In this document: in pieces, positions 4,709 through 14,492 of the stretch
How positions within the stretch are numbered: position 1 is the stretch's first letter
Layout: the number at the start of each line of letters is the position of its first letter
Source of the DNA: a virus
DNA length: 32,527 nt
Strand: one strand, 5' to 3'
IMG/VR virus record: IMGVR_UViG_3300025141_000435
Coordinates: 1-32,527 of that record
Notes under the pieces: model-generated
Told to the model about the DNA's origin: nothing
Seen by the model: the letters and a program-made list of their open reading frames with translations, nothing else
Database searches by the model: none
Program-made: the position numbers and the translations under genes

Positions 4709-7700
4709 TCATAATTCGATTGGCCCCTTAGCATAAGTAACATCAGGTTTTTCCTCTCTCCATTCTTTAAATTTACGTTGATATTGTTGAACTGGTATAC
4801 CGCCAATCTTTTCAAAGATTCTACCAGGATTTTCTATTAGATTACCAGGAGCCCACGGTGCAACATCTCTAGCTATCCTGCCAAATGGAAATAGCGTCCA
4901 AGTATTATATTGAGCTACTCTTGACCAATCATCATTAAGCATAGCATTAAATACGGGGCCGACCATACGAAGGCCGGGAGGAGTTACCATTTGTAATGGA
5001 GCAACCTTCGTTGGCCAAGCACCGTAAAAAGCTTTATCTCTTTCATTTTCATCACCGAAAATCCAATCTGACCAATCTTGTATCCAGCCCCATGGTTGTG
5101 GTAAATTGTTTTCAAATATTGAATACGCATAAATATTGGCAAGTCCAAATACGACTAGGTCCGTTTGAAGTGTACGTTCAAATCTACGCCATTCTTCAGT
5201 ACCAGGCTTAAATCCATAGATTCTAGCTTGACGCCTTACATCGTTCCTAAAGCGCACAGAGTTCCATGCCCATAGTTGGAACCGGCTTACCATCTTTCCT
5301 AGCGCTGTACGGGCAAATGCGGGCCTGTGAGGGGCATTATATAAAAACTGTGTAGCCTTAACACCTTTCTTAGCCAGTTCAACTAAAAATGGGTGGTCAT
5401 ATTCTTTAATAGCGCCGCCAAACTTCTCCCATGCTTGTATATAGTGAGACATAAAGGCATCTCTACGTAGCATCCTCTCTGGAACAGTCATAAATTTAGA
5501 GGCAATATTCATCGCTTTATCTTTAATACCATGTTTAGAAGCAATCTCAGCAAGTGTTTTCTCTGACATCTCAGGGTCCCTGGTAAGCTTGGCACCTAAT
5601 TCTTCAAGAAAACCTTTACCCCTGGTATTTTGAAATTCTTTCTGTAAGCCCATGTCATACATCATAAATTCTGGTATTACACCTTGACTTACAACAAATT
5701 CATTAACGTCCTTTAGGGTTTTCCATTTAGGGTTAATTTTAGCAAGATAACCAGGCGACCTAGCTTTAATAAAATTACCCATACCAGCAGATTGTATCGT
5801 ATGAGTAACACCACCAAATATATTAGCTGCCATAGATTTAGGGTGAGCAAGTAATGACGCCATTTCATATTGCGCTTCTAAGTTAGACCAATTACGTAAC
5901 ATCTCCACATCTACGCCGCGCATATCCTCAGGAAGAGCCTTATTACCGAGCCCTAATTTTTTAGCAAACTTGTTTAATCTATCTCTAACATGATTATCTG
6001 CAAACCAGGCATAAGGAGTCCCTTTAAGCTTCATTATATCTTGCTCCCATATTCTCTCTGGTATGATAGAAGGATTACCAATAGAATCTTGAACATATAG
6101 CTTAGCAAAATTCTGCCAAGCTTGTGCCTGCTCTTTGCCCCACTTACCAACCATCTGTCCATACATCTTATCAGTCATTTCTCTGCCAAACATTTGTGAT
6201 AGCTGCCTATGGTAAGTATTGGATAGTGACCTAATATAAGATTCAACTACTACTGGGTCAATACTCCATCCAGCCATATGTACTTCACGAGACTTCATAG
6301 CACCAGACTTTTCATCTGGATTAAAATGCCTAATTAAATTTTCTGATGCTTTCTTTCCTGTAGAAATCTCCCCAAGAACCTGGTCTACTAAATCCCATTC
6401 TTCCATATCTTCAAAATGCCAATCGCCTCCAAGGGATTTGTTCTTATATATAAGCTTCTTAATTTCAAATTTCTTATCTTCTGCAGTCATTTCTGATTCA
6501 GAAGCTTTAACAATTCTTTCTAAAGCTGATTTCATCACCTTTTTAGATATAGCCTTATCAAAGAACATATGTGGAAAATAACCTTCCCCGTCTTTAGTCC
6601 CTATATGTCCAGTACCAATAATAGGCTCTTTAGCCAAAGCTTTCCTCGCTTCCTTGTTATTGCCCATCATATCTATTTGCATTGACCTAGCAATACGTCG
6701 TAGTCCATCAATACCAAAATGAGATGGTACATCAACTATACCTTCTCTAGCCCATCTTTTAGAAGTACCAGCTAAATGTTCTTGCAAATGTCGTATAAAT
6801 TTCTTATAGTCATATTCCATGCCGCGCTTAGGATTTTGAAACCTATAATCATTAAGTGCATTAGGGTCACCAGAAATAAATTGCTTCATCTCTTTAAACA
6901 AACCATCCAGTCCACTATTGATTTGCTCAACTATTTGCTTGCCAGTCAAAGTTTTACGTACTGAAACTCCATCCTCAATTACACTAACAGTATATTCTTT
7001 ATTCTGTAGATTTTTCCAATCGTTATCTCTTTCAGCTTCACCCATCCTAGTGGCTATTTCACGAAGAGCCCTATCCTTAACTTCAAGATTATCCTTACCA
7101 TTCTCTATCTGTCTTCTTACCTCTGGATGATTTTCACGCTTACGTACAGCTATTTCCCACAATGGACCGCTATCTTCAATACCAGCATGAAATTGCATAG
7201 AATCATGAAATCGTTTGATATACTTATCAGATACACCAGTTGCAGAATCAGACATTTTAGCTATGAAATTCTGTATAATATCCAGATAATGAGTAGGTCT
7301 AGATATAATACCTTCCCTCGCCACACCTAATCTATCTGTAAACCACCCCTTTTTTCTCATCATAACAAGGTCATCACGCATAATCTCTCGATTGACAGCC
7401 TTGGGAAAGAAAGCCCAATGACGTTTATTGAGTTCAACAGGACCAGCTTTATGAAACATTCTTTGAACAAAGTTGCCGCGCTTCATATCTTGAAACCAGT
7501 TGCGCAATATCACAAAATCATTCTTATTCATAGAATTTAAGTCTTTACCAACAATTCCCCTGGCGATTTCATTTATATCCTGACCATGCTTGTTATTAAG
7601 TGATTTAAGCATATCAGCTATTTCTACTGCTAATGACTGACTTTCAGGACTAAGCTTACCTTTAGGAGCTTTAGTAATACCAGCATAGCCAGAGGGCACT

Positions 7701-10700
7701 AATGCCTCAACAAATGCCTGGTCAAACTCATCTTCACCAATTCTAGCTTCATACTTGTCAGCTTTTTCTGCAAATTCCTTAGCCTGTTCACCAGTTGGAG
7801 CACGATAAGCCTCTTTAAATTGCTCAGCAAATGAACCTATATGGGATTGAATTTCCCTATCACCTATAGCATTACTATTAAAGCCAAGCTTAGATACAGA
7901 TGTTCTTGACGCTTCTGAACGTAACCCTTTAATAACATCAATTGTAAATGGGTCCCATTCTTTAACACCTCGCTCAAACTTTTCTATAGCTTCCATCTTG
8001 CCACGATTGATAGAGCCAAGCATTAACTGGTCAAATAAACGTTCACCATTAGGTGTTAAGCCTTTTTTATAATTAAAGATTTCAATATCAATTTCATCCT
8101 GATTCATCTCTGCTGTTATTTCATCACCAAGAGCACGTTTCTGTTGAGGTTCCTTGATACCTTCAGCGGCAAAATGGACTCTAAACAATCTATTAACATT
8201 TTCCCTGTTAGCTTCACTCATCTGCATAATATCGGCATCATATTTCTCCATATTACGTCTATCACGAGTCATGAGATAAGAGTTTCTCTTTAAATATTCT
8301 ACCTTCTTATGAATAGATTCAACAGTTTGTTGTAAATTTAGTTGTGTAGATTGCTGTGCTTTAATTAACAGCTTATTTAATTGATTGCTTCTAGCCGTTA
8401 ATTTAGCCACCTTATCTGCAGGTTGAGATTTTTTTAGCTCTATATTAAGTTGCGATATTTCAGCTTGTAATTTATCTACTGTAAATCCAATATCACGCTG
8501 CCTAACCATATCCTCAAGCACTCCAGATATATTTGTCAAGCTTGCTATATCGCTCATATCATTAACAACAAAGTCCTCTGCTAATAAACGAAACTCAATT
8601 AATAAATCACGCCTAGCTCTACGTTGCCTACTATCACCACCTGTATATCTACCTTCCCTGGAAACACGGAAATATTTCGTTGGATTATCCTTTACTTGGT
8701 TATCAAATATAGTCCCATCAATTACGTCAAGAAAATCTCTAAAATTATCAGCAGTTTTCTCTATACCAAGACTTGTCCATAGTTTGAACTTAGGATTTAT
8801 CATATTCGTAATATATGGATTTTTAGTAACTTTAAAACTAGGACGACCAAGAAGACGTTTCATCCAATCAAATTCATCTAACCTACCTTTATGAGCTTCA
8901 TAAGCTTTAGTTAAAGATACATCATCAATCTTAGCAAATACAGAATCAGACCAATCTAATCCCTGTAGCATCTTACCAGTTTTAGACATAATAGATGCTT
9001 CCTGGGCTTTAATTGGTATACCCCCTATCTTATTACCCATAGCTTGTATCTCAAGCATATTCCACTTACGTCCAGCTGCCCAATTACGTCCCCAATAAGC
9101 CTTATTAACTGCAGATAAATTAGCAAAGATGCCACCACGTAAAAACCTTGAATCAGGCTCTCCTTGACTAAACTTCTTCATAAATTCTTCTATAGGAACC
9201 TTAACAGGACGTTTCTTGCCTCCAAATATTAGTTCTGGCTTGCCATCTATCTTAAAATGTGCATTCCATAACTGCCTGAACCATGCATCTTGACCAGTCA
9301 GCCCAAGTTCATCCAATGGGTCAGATGCTAAGCCAACTTGAGCACGCCCAATACCACGCTGGTCAGCTTGTGATTTTTTATCTGTCCTAGCCACTATCTT
9401 GACTTTATAGTTTTCATAAATTGGGAAACCCTTCTTATTTTTCTTCTTACCAGGTAACCGCATAAATATAGTATCTTTACCACCATTAGCAATGATAGCA
9501 TTGTAAGCAGCAGACATAAGTTGCTTCTGATTAACAGCCGGGCCAAGTAACTGACGGCCTGCAACTGCTGCCTCTGAAATACGAATACGTTCTGTTGGTG
9601 AATATTGAAAGGCTTTAGATGTCAAGTCTTTCTCACGTTCAGGGGAAGGGCTAATACTAAGTGGGTCACGATACATCTTACCCTTATGCTTGCCAGTTAA
9701 TATAGTACCTTCCTTATTATCAGAGATTCTAGTATCTCCCTTTTTATAGTGCTTATAAAACTCTTCCTTATTAGATTTATAAGCTTCTTTCCATTCAGTA
9801 CGCATGCCACCTTCACCACCAAAGAATATGAAAGACTTGTCACCATCCAAGTCAGCACCACCTTCAGCTTTCATAGCTCTACTATGGAGCAATATACCAT
9901 GGCCTTTACGTCCTGTAAACCCGCTAAACTTAAGTACCTGAGCGCCTGACATGGAGTCCATAGGAACACGCATAGTAACAGCTTCTAATACATCTTCGAC
10001 ATAAGCTTTGTCTTCCTTGTTAAAGAAGCTCTTCCCATCTACCTTCTTATTATATAGCTCCCATAATCTACCTAAAGTAGTTTGCTTCAGAGATTGATGG
10101 TCACCCTTTTCAAACTTTAGGCTTACCTTGACATCTTTAAAGTGATTATCTAAAAAGAATAAGTCATCCTTGTAATTAATACCTTCTTTATTATCAGCTC
10201 TGAGAAGTTCATTAGAATTATCAAGGTTTGCTTGCATAGCCTTATCATATGGTCGCATGAATCCAACTGCTGAATTCTTCCTAAGTGGTTTAGTTGCTGT
10301 ATTAAGTAAGAAATTTTGTACAGCTTTTACTCTAAAATCCCTAATAAACTTATGCATATATACAGAAGTTACATTAGCTTCAATACCTGCTTCTCTTTGT
10401 TTTGCTGCCCATTTATGTGCTGCTGTAGTAATACGGTCAACAATAGAATTAAATTCACCTACCTCAGTATTATGTTCCCTATAATCCTCTTCAGTCAAAT
10501 TGCCTTCAAGATATTCATTCATAACAAGGTTTTTATCTACCTTAAGAATCTTATTATAGATAGCCTCAGTAAGCCCTGGGGTAGATTCTGATTTCATAGC
10601 TTCAACAAGCTTCTCAATACCAATATTATCTATATTTTTAATAATATCAGTCTCAAGTTCAATAAGTTCTTCCTGGGTTAATACCTTTTTGCCAGCACGT

Positions 10701-13700
10701 TCTAAATAAGAATCAACTCGCTTGTTGACTTCACCATCACCCATCCAACGTTTATATATGATATCATCAAAGGCGCCATCAACTACCTCTTGTTTGGTAG
10801 GGTTCCAGGTATTAGGTAAAAGAGCTTGTAATAGCTGTTTAGGCACACGCTGATTCTCCATAAAGTGCTTATTACCATACACACCAAAGTTACCCATAAC
10901 ATGCTCAGGAGCAAGGTCACCATATATATTAGCATTAATTTTCAGTTGACCATTTTCTATACTATAATCACCGATATCACGTATACCACGCTGTTTAACT
11001 GCAGTTTCCTGCATTATCATATGAAGATTTTCTGCATTCATAAGCTTGCTTAGTTCCGGTCCTGCTCCATGTAACATATACTTGCCAAGTACTGCACCTC
11101 TTTGTGCATGTGGAGATACAATGAATGATTTATTCTGCCCTGAATCAGGTACACCAAAATCAGCATTAATTGAATCAAGCACCTTATCAGATACAATAAT
11201 AGCACCATCAACATGCTCAGCCATTTCATTATTCAAACGTTTAACTAGTGACTGATGAGACTTCTGCTGTGCTTTTGTCATCTTATTAAAAGCTTCACCA
11301 AGGTCACTAACTATGATATATCTATAGTTTCCACGTTCATTTAGAGGATTAACGTCTTGTACGCGTTCGTGAATAAAGGCGCGGTCGCCAGCCCAGGCAT
11401 TGTTCATCCAAACCTGTAATCTCTTGTTGTAAGCTGCGGAATTTTTGATAAACCCAGGATGAGTAAGAATAGTATTAACATTCTCTGGAGTAAATTCCAT
11501 GCCATTCATCTGTAAGTCATACTTGATATTAGATAGATATATTTTATCAAATTCATCTGCAGTAGCACCATACTTATCCACATATTCTTTACGTGATGAT
11601 TTAAGTTGCTTCCTAAAATCTTTATGAACAGTAACAGCTTCTTTTTCAACAGATTTAAGTTCGTTTCTAACGTCCTTACCTGATAACTTTTCTACTGTAG
11701 GATTATATCTAACCCAATACATTCTATCAGCATCAGCTTTGCCGCCAAATAGATAGTAGCCTTGCTTGGCCATATCTTTCATAGCTTTACCAACAAATTC
11801 ATTATATTCCCTGGCAGCCAGTCTGTCATCATACTTATTCTTCTTTAAAAGATGATTTTGACGAAAGTTATTAAGTGTAATATCTTGACGACCTTTATCT
11901 CCAGTTACAGTGACATGGTCAAGTACCATATATGTTGGTTCTAGTTCGTTTCCACCAGAATTAAGATAAGCTACTTCTATAGCTTTAGTAGGCTCTTCTT
12001 GATGTTTCCTGTTACCAGCTAAAGATACTGGAGCACTTGGGTCTTTACCTTTAAATACACTCTTACCATCAGACTGTAAATGATAAACTACGTTACCAGT
12101 ATTCTTTCTTGTCATCCATTGGCGCATTTCACGTCTTGCATCATTGCCAAGTTCAAAGTAATCAGCTCTCTTAGGGTCCTCGCTCAGCACATATTCCTCT
12201 CTAATCTTAGCTTCTACAGAGTCAGCCCATTGTTCTGACAAATTCTCTTGTGAGCCACGCCTTAAGTAGATATGCTTACCATTAGCATCAGATTCTCCAA
12301 GGGTATCTTGAACAATATTGGCAAGTTTTCCCTTAATTATCTGTCCTTCCATAGTATTTGGAGCACCTGCAATAATCTTATCAAGATGTTTACTAGCAAA
12401 TTGCATTGAACGTTTACCAACTTCAAGTTCTGTCGGTCCTTCAAAGTCAACATCAGCTTTATCTGATACTTCAGCTTCTATAACCTCCTTATTAAGTATA
12501 ATAGGTATAGGTTCTCGTTGTTGTTTGATATTAACAATACGATTATATCTTTCTGCTAAAGATTGATTCTCTAAAGCTATTTCATTAAGCCTTGTTTCCT
12601 GCAGAGTAGTATCAGCACCCTGAGACTTTAATAATGCAGTTGAATCCTTTAATTCATTGTATAACTCTTGATTTTCATCCAGTTTTACCTTGATAGTTGC
12701 AGCTGCTTGCCGTTCTTTGCCCTTAGCAGCCTGTATAGCGACCTTTTCCGTTGCAGGGGCAGTTGGGGTCCAGTGGGTATCAAAAAGGTCTTCTATGGCC
12801 TTCCTGCCTGCTTTATTGATATTTTCGATACCTACACCAGCAAATCTAGCAGTAGGTTTAGGTGGAGCTTTTTGTGTAGTATATTGTCCAGCACCTTGAT
12901 TCCACTTATACCATTGTCCTTCTTTCTGATTAAAGAAATGAACAGTCTTACCACTATCAACAGCCATCTGAGCTGTTAATCCTTCCATACCTTTGATTTG
13001 TGTATTCCTTTTAATATATACTTCATCTCCACCCTGAGGCTTACGTTTTTCTGCCCTTTCAAATTCCCCTACAACATATACAGAATCAGCCCACTTAACT
13101 TGGTACCATCTACGACGTTGCTCGTTTCGTGTCTTTTCTTCAATAGGAGTATTTTTACCGATGCTTAGATTAGCATCTCTTACATGAGCATCAGCTTCAT
13201 CGAGCTCTGCCTGTGATAACATACGTTGAAAGCCGACAGCTTTAATCTTGCCTTTATGAGCGCCAAAGGTATAGTGAATAGTGGGAATGCCCATACGATT
13301 AGCTTCTTTAGCAAACTTAGTATCAGCTCCAGCTTCACCGCCAGAAGTAACAAAAGATTTGAACGTCTGTCGTACCATCTCTGGGTCAGCACGATATACC
13401 TTGTCACCTTCCTTATATTCGCCAGTAGCAGTATAACCCTGTTCAATAAGCTCTTCCTCAGTAATCTTACCTTCCTGGCCAAGCTCCTTCATAAGTTTGT
13501 AGGCTATCCAACCTTCTCGATTAGCATCAGGGCTTCCCCAGGCTTTAGTAGCTTCTTCCTTTAGAATAGGTTTAACTTCTTCAGGTAGAGCTTTATAGCC
13601 TTTCCAAAGTTCTGGGTCCATGCCGGACATACCGGCCCATTCAGGGTCTTCTTTAGCCTGTTCAGCCATCTTAGCCATAGACTTATGAGCTTTAGCTCTA

Positions 13701-14491
13701 GTCCATGATACTTCCTTGCCACCAAAGTAAGCACCCATCATATATTCATATACTTGTTCAGGAGTAGTAGCGCCTCTAGTAGTGGCTGGTAATCCCATAA
13801 ATAGTGAGCCTGCTATGGCTTTTCCTACCTTTTCGTGTGCAGCAGTACCAGGTGTCAAGTTTCCTATTGTTCTGAAAACACCCCCAGCTACCGCACCACT
13901 CATGCCAGCATTTAGCATTTGGTCGACACCACCTTGCCATGCTGATAGACCAGAAGCAGCACCAAGATGAAAGGCACCTTCTACAATATGTTTTGCCTTA
14001 TCGCCTAACATATAATTCTTAGCTGTTTGCATAGCTTGACTTCTACCGATAAATCCTTTAGAAGATGACTTGATAGCTTGTTTAGCATGCTTAGCTAAGA
14101 AATCTGCACCACGCATAGGGATTGATTTAAGTCTAGCAGCCCCTGCAGCAAAGCCACGAGCTCCAAGAAGCTTAGCAGGACCAGCAAGTATACCAGGCAC
14201 AAATCCAGCTAGATGCCCAAAGCTTCTTGCTATACCCTCATACTCATTATCAGGATGGTCCATTATGTTGAGAGTAGTAAAGCCTTCTACAAAGCCAGCA
14301 CTAGCCTGACCTATAGCATCAAGTAGAGAGAAATCTCCAGTATAAAAGGGAATATTGTAAGCTTCAGCATGGCGCTGTAGCTCTTCTTCTTGTTCAGGCC
14401 TTAGTTGCTCAGCTCGACCTTTATAATATTCTAATAAACGTCTTGTCTGAGTTTCATCATAACTAGGTTGCCAATTGGCAGGCTGTGGCAC
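4709..14491 (-). CDS. 3260-aa giant virion protein, RNA-polymerase-like motif
   Basis: One uninterrupted frame from a GTG start with GGAGG six bases upstream. Visible regions: Gly/Ala-rich hydrophobic helices within 56-240, as in ejected internal proteins; a YspA/SLOG-like Rossmann domain about 370-570 (SGGEAGAD 383-390, FAGVG 550-554); a possible first polymerase barrel with D1095-G, G-K1137 and A-V-K1166; a second with R1508-x-P, G-I-L-L-H and A-D-L-D-G-D-K (D1547, D1549, D1551), resembling the NADFDGD metal loop of RNA polymerase beta-prime; a coiled coil near 2000-2110; and a C-terminal part (about 2990-3260) with F-A-R-T-A-L-G-K-M and a membrane-like segment near 3115, similar in style to phage polyvalent proteins. 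It follows three Gly-rich internal proteins, so it is probably packaged and delivered into the cell. Polymerase activity is inferred from motifs and not shown. Confidence 0.75.
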   Translation of the reverse strand: MPQPANWQPSYDETQTRRLLEYYKGRAEQLRPEQEEELQRHAEAYNIPFYTGDFSLLDAIGQASAGFVEGFTTLNIMDHPDNEYEGIARSFGHLAGFVPGILAGPAKLLGARGFAAGAARLKSIPMRGADFLAKHAKQAIKSSSKGFIGRSQAMQTAKNYMLGDKAKHIVEGAFHLGAASGLSAWQGGVDQMLNAGMSGAVAGGVFRTIGNLTPGTAAHEKVGKAIAGSLFMGLPATTRGATTPEQVYEYMMGAYFGGKEVSWTRAKAHKSMAKMAEQAKEDPEWAGMSGMDPELWKGYKALPEEVKPILKEEATKAWGSPDANREGWIAYKLMKELGQEGKITEEELIEQGYTATGEYKEGDKVYRADPEMVRQTFKSFVTSGGEAGADTKFAKEANRMGIPTIHYTFGAHKGKIKAVGFQRMLSQAELDEADAHVRDANLSIGKNTPIEEKTRNEQRRRWYQVKWADSVYVVGEFERAEKRKPQGGDEVYIKRNTQIKGMEGLTAQMAVDSGKTVHFFNQKEGQWYKWNQGAGQYTTQKAPPKPTARFAGVGIENINKAGRKAIEDLFDTHWTPTAPATEKVAIQAAKGKERQAAATIKVKLDENQELYNELKDSTALLKSQGADTTLQETRLNEIALENQSLAERYNRIVNIKQQREPIPIILNKEVIEAEVSDKADVDFEGPTELEVGKRSMQFASKHLDKIIAGAPNTMEGQIIKGKLANIVQDTLGESDANGKHIYLRRGSQENLSEQWADSVEAKIREEYVLSEDPKRADYFELGNDARREMRQWMTRKNTGNVVYHLQSDGKSVFKGKDPSAPVSLAGNRKHQEEPTKAIEVAYLNSGGNELEPTYMVLDHVTVTGDKGRQDITLNNFRQNHLLKKNKYDDRLAAREYNEFVGKAMKDMAKQGYYLFGGKADADRMYWVRYNPTVEKLSGKDVRNELKSVEKEAVTVHKDFRKQLKSSRKEYVDKYGATADEFDKIYLSNIKYDLQMNGMEFTPENVNTILTHPGFIKNSAAYNKRLQVWMNNAWAGDRAFIHERVQDVNPLNERGNYRYIIVSDLGEAFNKMTKAQQKSHQSLVKRLNNEMAEHVDGAIIVSDKVLDSINADFGVPDSGQNKSFIVSPHAQRGAVLGKYMLHGAGPELSKLMNAENLHMIMQETAVKQRGIRDIGDYSIENGQLKINANIYGDLAPEHVMGNFGVYGNKHFMENQRVPKQLLQALLPNTWNPTKQEVVDGAFDDIIYKRWMGDGEVNKRVDSYLERAGKKVLTQEELIELETDIIKNIDNIGIEKLVEAMKSESTPGLTEAIYNKILKVDKNLVMNEYLEGNLTEEDYREHNTEVGEFNSIVDRITTAAHKWAAKQREAGIEANVTSVYMHKFIRDFRVKAVQNFLLNTATKPLRKNSAVGFMRPYDKAMQANLDNSNELLRADNKEGINYKDDLFFLDNHFKDVKVSLKFEKGDHQSLKQTTLGRLWELYNKKVDGKSFFNKEDKAYVEDVLEAVTMRVPMDSMSGAQVLKFSGFTGRKGHGILLHSRAMKAEGGADLDGDKSFIFFGGEGGMRTEWKEAYKSNKEEFYKHYKKGDTRISDNKEGTILTGKHKGKMYRDPLSISPSPEREKDLTSKAFQYSPTERIRISEAAVAGRQLLGPAVNQKQLMSAAYNAIIANGGKDTIFMRLPGKKKNKKGFPIYENYKVKIVARTDKKSQADQRGIGRAQVGLASDPLDELGLTGQDAWFRQLWNAHFKIDGKPELIFGGKKRPVKVPIEEFMKKFSQGEPDSRFLRGGIFANLSAVNKAYWGRNWAAGRKWNMLEIQAMGNKIGGIPIKAQEASIMSKTGKMLQGLDWSDSVFAKIDDVSLTKAYEAHKGRLDEFDWMKRLLGRPSFKVTKNPYITNMINPKFKLWTSLGIEKTADNFRDFLDVIDGTIFDNQVKDNPTKYFRVSREGRYTGGDSRQRRARRDLLIEFRLLAEDFVVNDMSDIASLTNISGVLEDMVRQRDIGFTVDKLQAEISQLNIELKKSQPADKVAKLTARSNQLNKLLIKAQQSTQLNLQQTVESIHKKVEYLKRNSYLMTRDRRNMEKYDADIMQMSEANRENVNRLFRVHFAAEGIKEPQQKRALGDEITAEMNQDEIDIEIFNYKKGLTPNGERLFDQLMLGSINRGKMEAIEKFERGVKEWDPFTIDVIKGLRSEASRTSVSKLGFNSNAIGDREIQSHIGSFAEQFKEAYRAPTGEQAKEFAEKADKYEARIGEDEFDQAFVEALVPSGYAGITKAPKGKLSPESQSLAVEIADMLKSLNNKHGQDINEIARGIVGKDLNSMNKNDFVILRNWFQDMKRGNFVQRMFHKAGPVELNKRHWAFFPKAVNREIMRDDLVMMRKKGWFTDRLGVAREGIISRPTHYLDIIQNFIAKMSDSATGVSDKYIKRFHDSMQFHAGIEDSGPLWEIAVRKRENHPEVRRQIENGKDNLEVKDRALREIATRMGEAERDNDWKNLQNKEYTVSVIEDGVSVRKTLTGKQIVEQINSGLDGLFKEMKQFISGDPNALNDYRFQNPKRGMEYDYKKFIRHLQEHLAGTSKRWAREGIVDVPSHFGIDGLRRIARSMQIDMMGNNKEARKALAKEPIIGTGHIGTKDGEGYFPHMFFDKAISKKVMKSALERIVKASESEMTAEDKKFEIKKLIYKNKSLGGDWHFEDMEEWDLVDQVLGEISTGKKASENLIRHFNPDEKSGAMKSREVHMAGWSIDPVVVESYIRSLSNTYHRQLSQMFGREMTDKMYGQMVGKWGKEQAQAWQNFAKLYVQDSIGNPSIIPERIWEQDIMKLKGTPYAWFADNHVRDRLNKFAKKLGLGNKALPEDMRGVDVEMLRNWSNLEAQYEMASLLAHPKSMAANIFGGVTHTIQSAGMGNFIKARSPGYLAKINPKWKTLKDVNEFVVSQGVIPEFMMYDMGLQKEFQNTRGKGFLEELGAKLTRDPEMSEKTLAEIASKHGIKDKAMNIASKFMTVPERMLRRDAFMSHYIQAWEKFGGAIKEYDHPFLVELAKKGVKATQFLYNAPHRPAFARTALGKMVSRFQLWAWNSVRFRNDVRRQARIYGFKPGTEEWRRFERTLQTDLVVFGLANIYAYSIFENNLPQPWGWIQDWSDWIFGDENERDKAFYGAWPTKVAPLQMVTPPGLRMVGPVFNAMLNDDWSRVAQYNTWTLFPFGRIARDVAPWAPGNLIENPGRIFEKIGGIPVQQYQRKFKEWREEKPDVTYAKGPIEL

Positions 14492-14492
14492 T

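Noticed and set aside
13180-13482. 100-aa minus-strand frame inside the giant gene
   Set aside because: Shifted frame of the giant protein, no ribosome site, composition typical of a shadow frame.
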